Positions 62,163-64,000 of a DNA stretch of 64,000 nt are shown piece by piece. The notes under the pieces were generated by a model. It saw nothing but the letters and a program-made list of their open reading frames with translations, was not told the origin of the DNA and searched no databases. Both the position numbers and the translations under genes were made by a program. The stretch comes from an uncultured Prevotellaceae bacterium (GTDB lineage: Bacteria; Bacteroidota; Bacteroidia; Bacteroidales; Bacteroidaceae): the NCBI GenBank assembly GCA_902767775.1, contig CACXIP010000018.1, positions 41,586 through 105,585 of the forward strand. The letters run 5' to 3'. The first letter of the stretch is position 1; each line of letters begins with the position of its first letter.

Positions 62163-63419
62163 ATGAGAAAAATACTGTTTCTTGTTTTATTGTTGGCTTT
62201 ATTGCCCCAGATAAGAGTAGGGGGGCAGGGTATGGATGGACCGTGGAAAGGGAAACTGAAAGCGGGGGCACAGGAACTGACCATGGTGCTGCATATCGAT
62301 GAGGGAAAGAAGACCGTCACGATGGACATCATCGAGCAGGGAGCGATGGGACTGGAGATGCAGGTGAAAAGCCTCACCGATGACTCCCTTTTGGTATCCA
62401 TTCCCAAACTGATGCTGACATTTTCCGGAAAACGTACCGGCGACAAGATAAAAGGTACCTTTGTGCAGCGGTTGCAACCCCTCAAAGTAGAGATGGAGCG
62501 TGGCGATGTGTCGTACAAACGGCCACAAGAACCTATTCCGCCTTTTCCCTATCAGACAGAAGAGGTGAGGTTTGTCAATCCCGTTGCCAACGACACGCTA
62601 TCGGGTACGCTGACTTATCCCCTGGGATACAAAGACAAGAAACGTAAACAACCACCAGTGGTGCTGATGGTGACAGGCAGTGGCGCAGAAAACCGCGATG
62701 AGGAGATTTTCTTCCACAAACCTTTCTTTGTGATTGCCGACTGGTTGGCACGTCACGGCATCGCCAGCCTGAGGTATGACGACCGAGGCTTTGCAAAGTC
62801 AACAGGTGTCTATGAAGGGGCTACCACACAGGACTTTTCGGATGATGCAGAGGCAGGCATCCGATATCTCAGAAGTTTGGGGAAATTCTCTAAGGTGGGA
62901 CTGCTCGGTCATAGCGAGGGTGGTGGAATCGGTTATATGCTTGCCGCTAAAGATGCTATCGATTTCTTGGTGAGCCTGTCGGGGCCTGCATGCAAAATAG
63001 ACACCCTGATGATGGTGCAGCTCAACCTCATCAGCCGTTCGCAGGGTGTGGCAAGCGATATTTGCAAAACGCCTGAGGATGCATGCAAGTACTTGAAAGC
63101 AACTTCTCCCGGAAACAAATGGATGGAATATTTCATCGCCATGGACCTTCGCCCATATGTGGCAAAGACCCATTGCCCAGTCTTGGCTTTGGGCGCGGAG
63201 AACGACCTCAATGTGCCTCCTTCTGTCAATAATGAGGCATTGGAGCAGTGTCTGCCCAAGAATCCGAAGAATGTCATCAAGGTATATCCCGGTCTGAGCC
63301 ATCTGTTCCATCACAGTCCCACGGGCAATCCCATCCTCGCATTCCAAATCGAGGAGACCATCTCGCCCGAGGTGCTGCAAGATATTTCCGAATGGATTCT
63401 TTTAGTTGTTGAAAATTGA
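62163..63419 (+). CDS. Secreted alpha/beta hydrolase
   Basis: A 418-residue exported hydrolase. Signal peptide (MRKILFLVLLLALLPQIRVG), then a lipocalin-like beta domain to about residue 125 (MVLHIDEGKKTVTMDIIEQG) and an alpha/beta-hydrolase domain with oxyanion segment LMVTGSGAENRDE, nucleophile elbow LLGHSEGGG, an acid in LGAENDLNVPP and histidine in LSHLFHH. Similar two-domain proteins in Bacteroidales are annotated as esterases or acyl hydrolases; the substrate is unknown. It precedes the phosphatase gene by 11 bases. Confidence 0.92.
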   Translation: MRKILFLVLLLALLPQIRVGGQGMDGPWKGKLKAGAQELTMVLHIDEGKKTVTMDIIEQGAMGLEMQVKSLTDDSLLVSIPKLMLTFSGKRTGDKIKGTFVQRLQPLKVEMERGDVSYKRPQEPIPPFPYQTEEVRFVNPVANDTLSGTLTYPLGYKDKKRKQPPVVLMVTGSGAENRDEEIFFHKPFFVIADWLARHGIASLRYDDRGFAKSTGVYEGATTQDFSDDAEAGIRYLRSLGKFSKVGLLGHSEGGGIGYMLAAKDAIDFLVSLSGPACKIDTLMMVQLNLISRSQGVASDICKTPEDACKYLKATSPGNKWMEYFIAMDLRPYVAKTHCPVLALGAENDLNVPPSVNNEALEQCLPKNPKNVIKVYPGLSHLFHHSPTGNPILAFQIEETISPEVLQDISEWILLVVEN

Positions 63420-63430
63420 AGATTGAATAA

Positions 63431-63943
63431 ATGACCACATTGTATCTGGTACGCCATGGTGAGACCGTGGATAATGCAAGACAGGTGATGCAGGGGCAGA
63501 CACAGGGTGCCCTCAATGAGTGTGGCATCAAGCAGGCGGAGGAAGTGGCAGAACGTATGGCTTCTGTCGCCATCGATGCCTTCGTGTCATCCGACCTCAA
63601 GAGGTCGTACGATACCTGCGCCATCATCGCTGCCCGCCATGGGGCAGAGGTGGTTTCCACACCGCTGCTCCGTGAGCGCGACTGGGGAGACTTCACAGGG
63701 ATGTTCATTCCTGACCTAAAGGACAAACCCTGGCCACCCAATGTGGAGCCGATGGGAACGCTCAAAGACAGGGCGCGACGCTTCCTTCGCTGGGTGGCTG
63801 AGACATATCCCAACCAGACCGTGCTTGCCGTGGGACATGGCATCATCAACAAGGCGATACAGTCGGTGTATTACGACAAACCCATGCATGAGGTGCAGAA
63901 GATGATGAATGCAGAGGTACGCATCCTGGAATTGGCTGATTAG
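63431..63943 (+). CDS. Histidine phosphatase family protein
   Basis: A 170-residue cytoplasmic phosphatase of the phosphoglycerate-mutase-like superfamily. The catalytic RHGET is at 8-12 (H9 is phosphorylated in catalysis), followed by ALNECGIKQAEEVAERM, the arginine in SSDLKRSYDTC, LLRERDWGDFTG with the acid, and the second histidine in VLAVGHGIINKAI. It could act as a phosphoglycerate mutase or a small-molecule phosphatase. A terminator follows. Confidence 0.94.
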   Translation: MTTLYLVRHGETVDNARQVMQGQTQGALNECGIKQAEEVAERMASVAIDAFVSSDLKRSYDTCAIIAARHGAEVVSTPLLRERDWGDFTGMFIPDLKDKPWPPNVEPMGTLKDRARRFLRWVAETYPNQTVLAVGHGIINKAIQSVYYDKPMHEVQKMMNAEVRILELAD

Positions 63944-63962
63944 GAGTTGAGAAATAAAAAAT

Positions 63963-63989
63963 GGCGGGGCTTCCTTGAGGAGCCCCGCC
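63963..63989 (+). terminator. Intrinsic terminator at the end of the window
   Basis: GGCGGGGCT pairs with AGCCCCGCC around TCCTTGAGG; the short T-run after it (TGCATTTG) is imperfect. Confidence 0.85.
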
Positions 63990-64000
63990 TGCATTTGTTA

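Overview
The window looks like a chromosomal segment of a Bacteroidales bacterium, most likely Prevotella or a close relative. The evidence is the promoter style (-7 boxes of the form TAnnTTTG, often with a TTTG box about 20 bases upstream), general lack of Shine-Dalgarno sites, secreted proteins with a short C-terminal IDGR-type tail, DUF3078, DUF1573, DUF5689 and DUF6359 proteins, S9 dipeptidyl peptidases, and a BspA-like leucine-rich repeat protein. Genus is an inference; no rRNA or tRNA gene is present to settle it.

Region 1 to about 36,000 is accessory. Genes there are mostly of unknown function, differ in base composition, and sit between dispersed non-coding repeats (AT-rich 75/76-base tandem units, REP-like palindromes, and 'bacterial debris' spacers). 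It holds a secreted endonuclease I, a chimeric Sel1 protein, several orphan genes, a DUF2779 nuclease-like protein, a pair of DUF262 (GmrSD-like) genes, an HTH protein, and from 24.5 to 35.4 kb a compact same-strand cluster: classical AAA+ ATPase, unknown protein, ATP-dependent DNA-ligase-like nucleotidyltransferase, three unknown proteins, a MoxR-type AAA ATPase coupled to a von Willebrand factor A protein, a cytoplasmic leucine-rich repeat protein and a last unknown protein.

The most striking signal is a shared promoter-operator module. A dyad TGTCAA-N5-TTGACA, a core CCGATGATACA starting 29 bases after the dyad start, and a -7 box starting exactly 70 bases after the dyad start recur in front of 16,473, 19,249, 26,408 and 34,829. 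A degraded copy with the same spacing lies at 8,496, a variant lies before 4,062, a copy with one extra helical turn before 24,572, and a copy without -7 box before 28,775. This links the unknown genes, the AAA ATPase and the ligase/MoxR/vWA cluster in one apparent regulon. A second shared leader (GCCGAATCGCTT then GTAGGCA 20-29 bases before the ATG) precedes four other small genes. I regard the regulon plus the ligase-MoxR-vWA cluster as the candidate undescribed system; its role (conflict, repair or stress response) is inference only.

Region 36,000 to 64,000 is ordinary chromosome. It contains a PepSY-like secreted protein, queC with a coiled-coil partner, two tandem MFS transporters, a four-helix-bundle protein, an S9 peptidase and yidC; then a DUF3078 outer-membrane protein, a decayed barrel gene, a DUF1573 protein and a lipoprotein/solenoid pair. 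From 51.5 to 61.9 kb secreted DNA/RNA nuclease, OB-fold lipoprotein, DUF5689 protein, TonB-dependent-type outer membrane barrel, secreted EEP nuclease, uracil-DNA-glycosylase-like protein, uridine kinase and purine nucleoside phosphorylase lie close together. This reads as a possible extracellular nucleic acid capture and nucleoside salvage locus, interrupted by the ribosomal protein L31 type B gene. The window closes with an alpha/beta hydrolase and a histidine phosphatase ending in a strong terminator.
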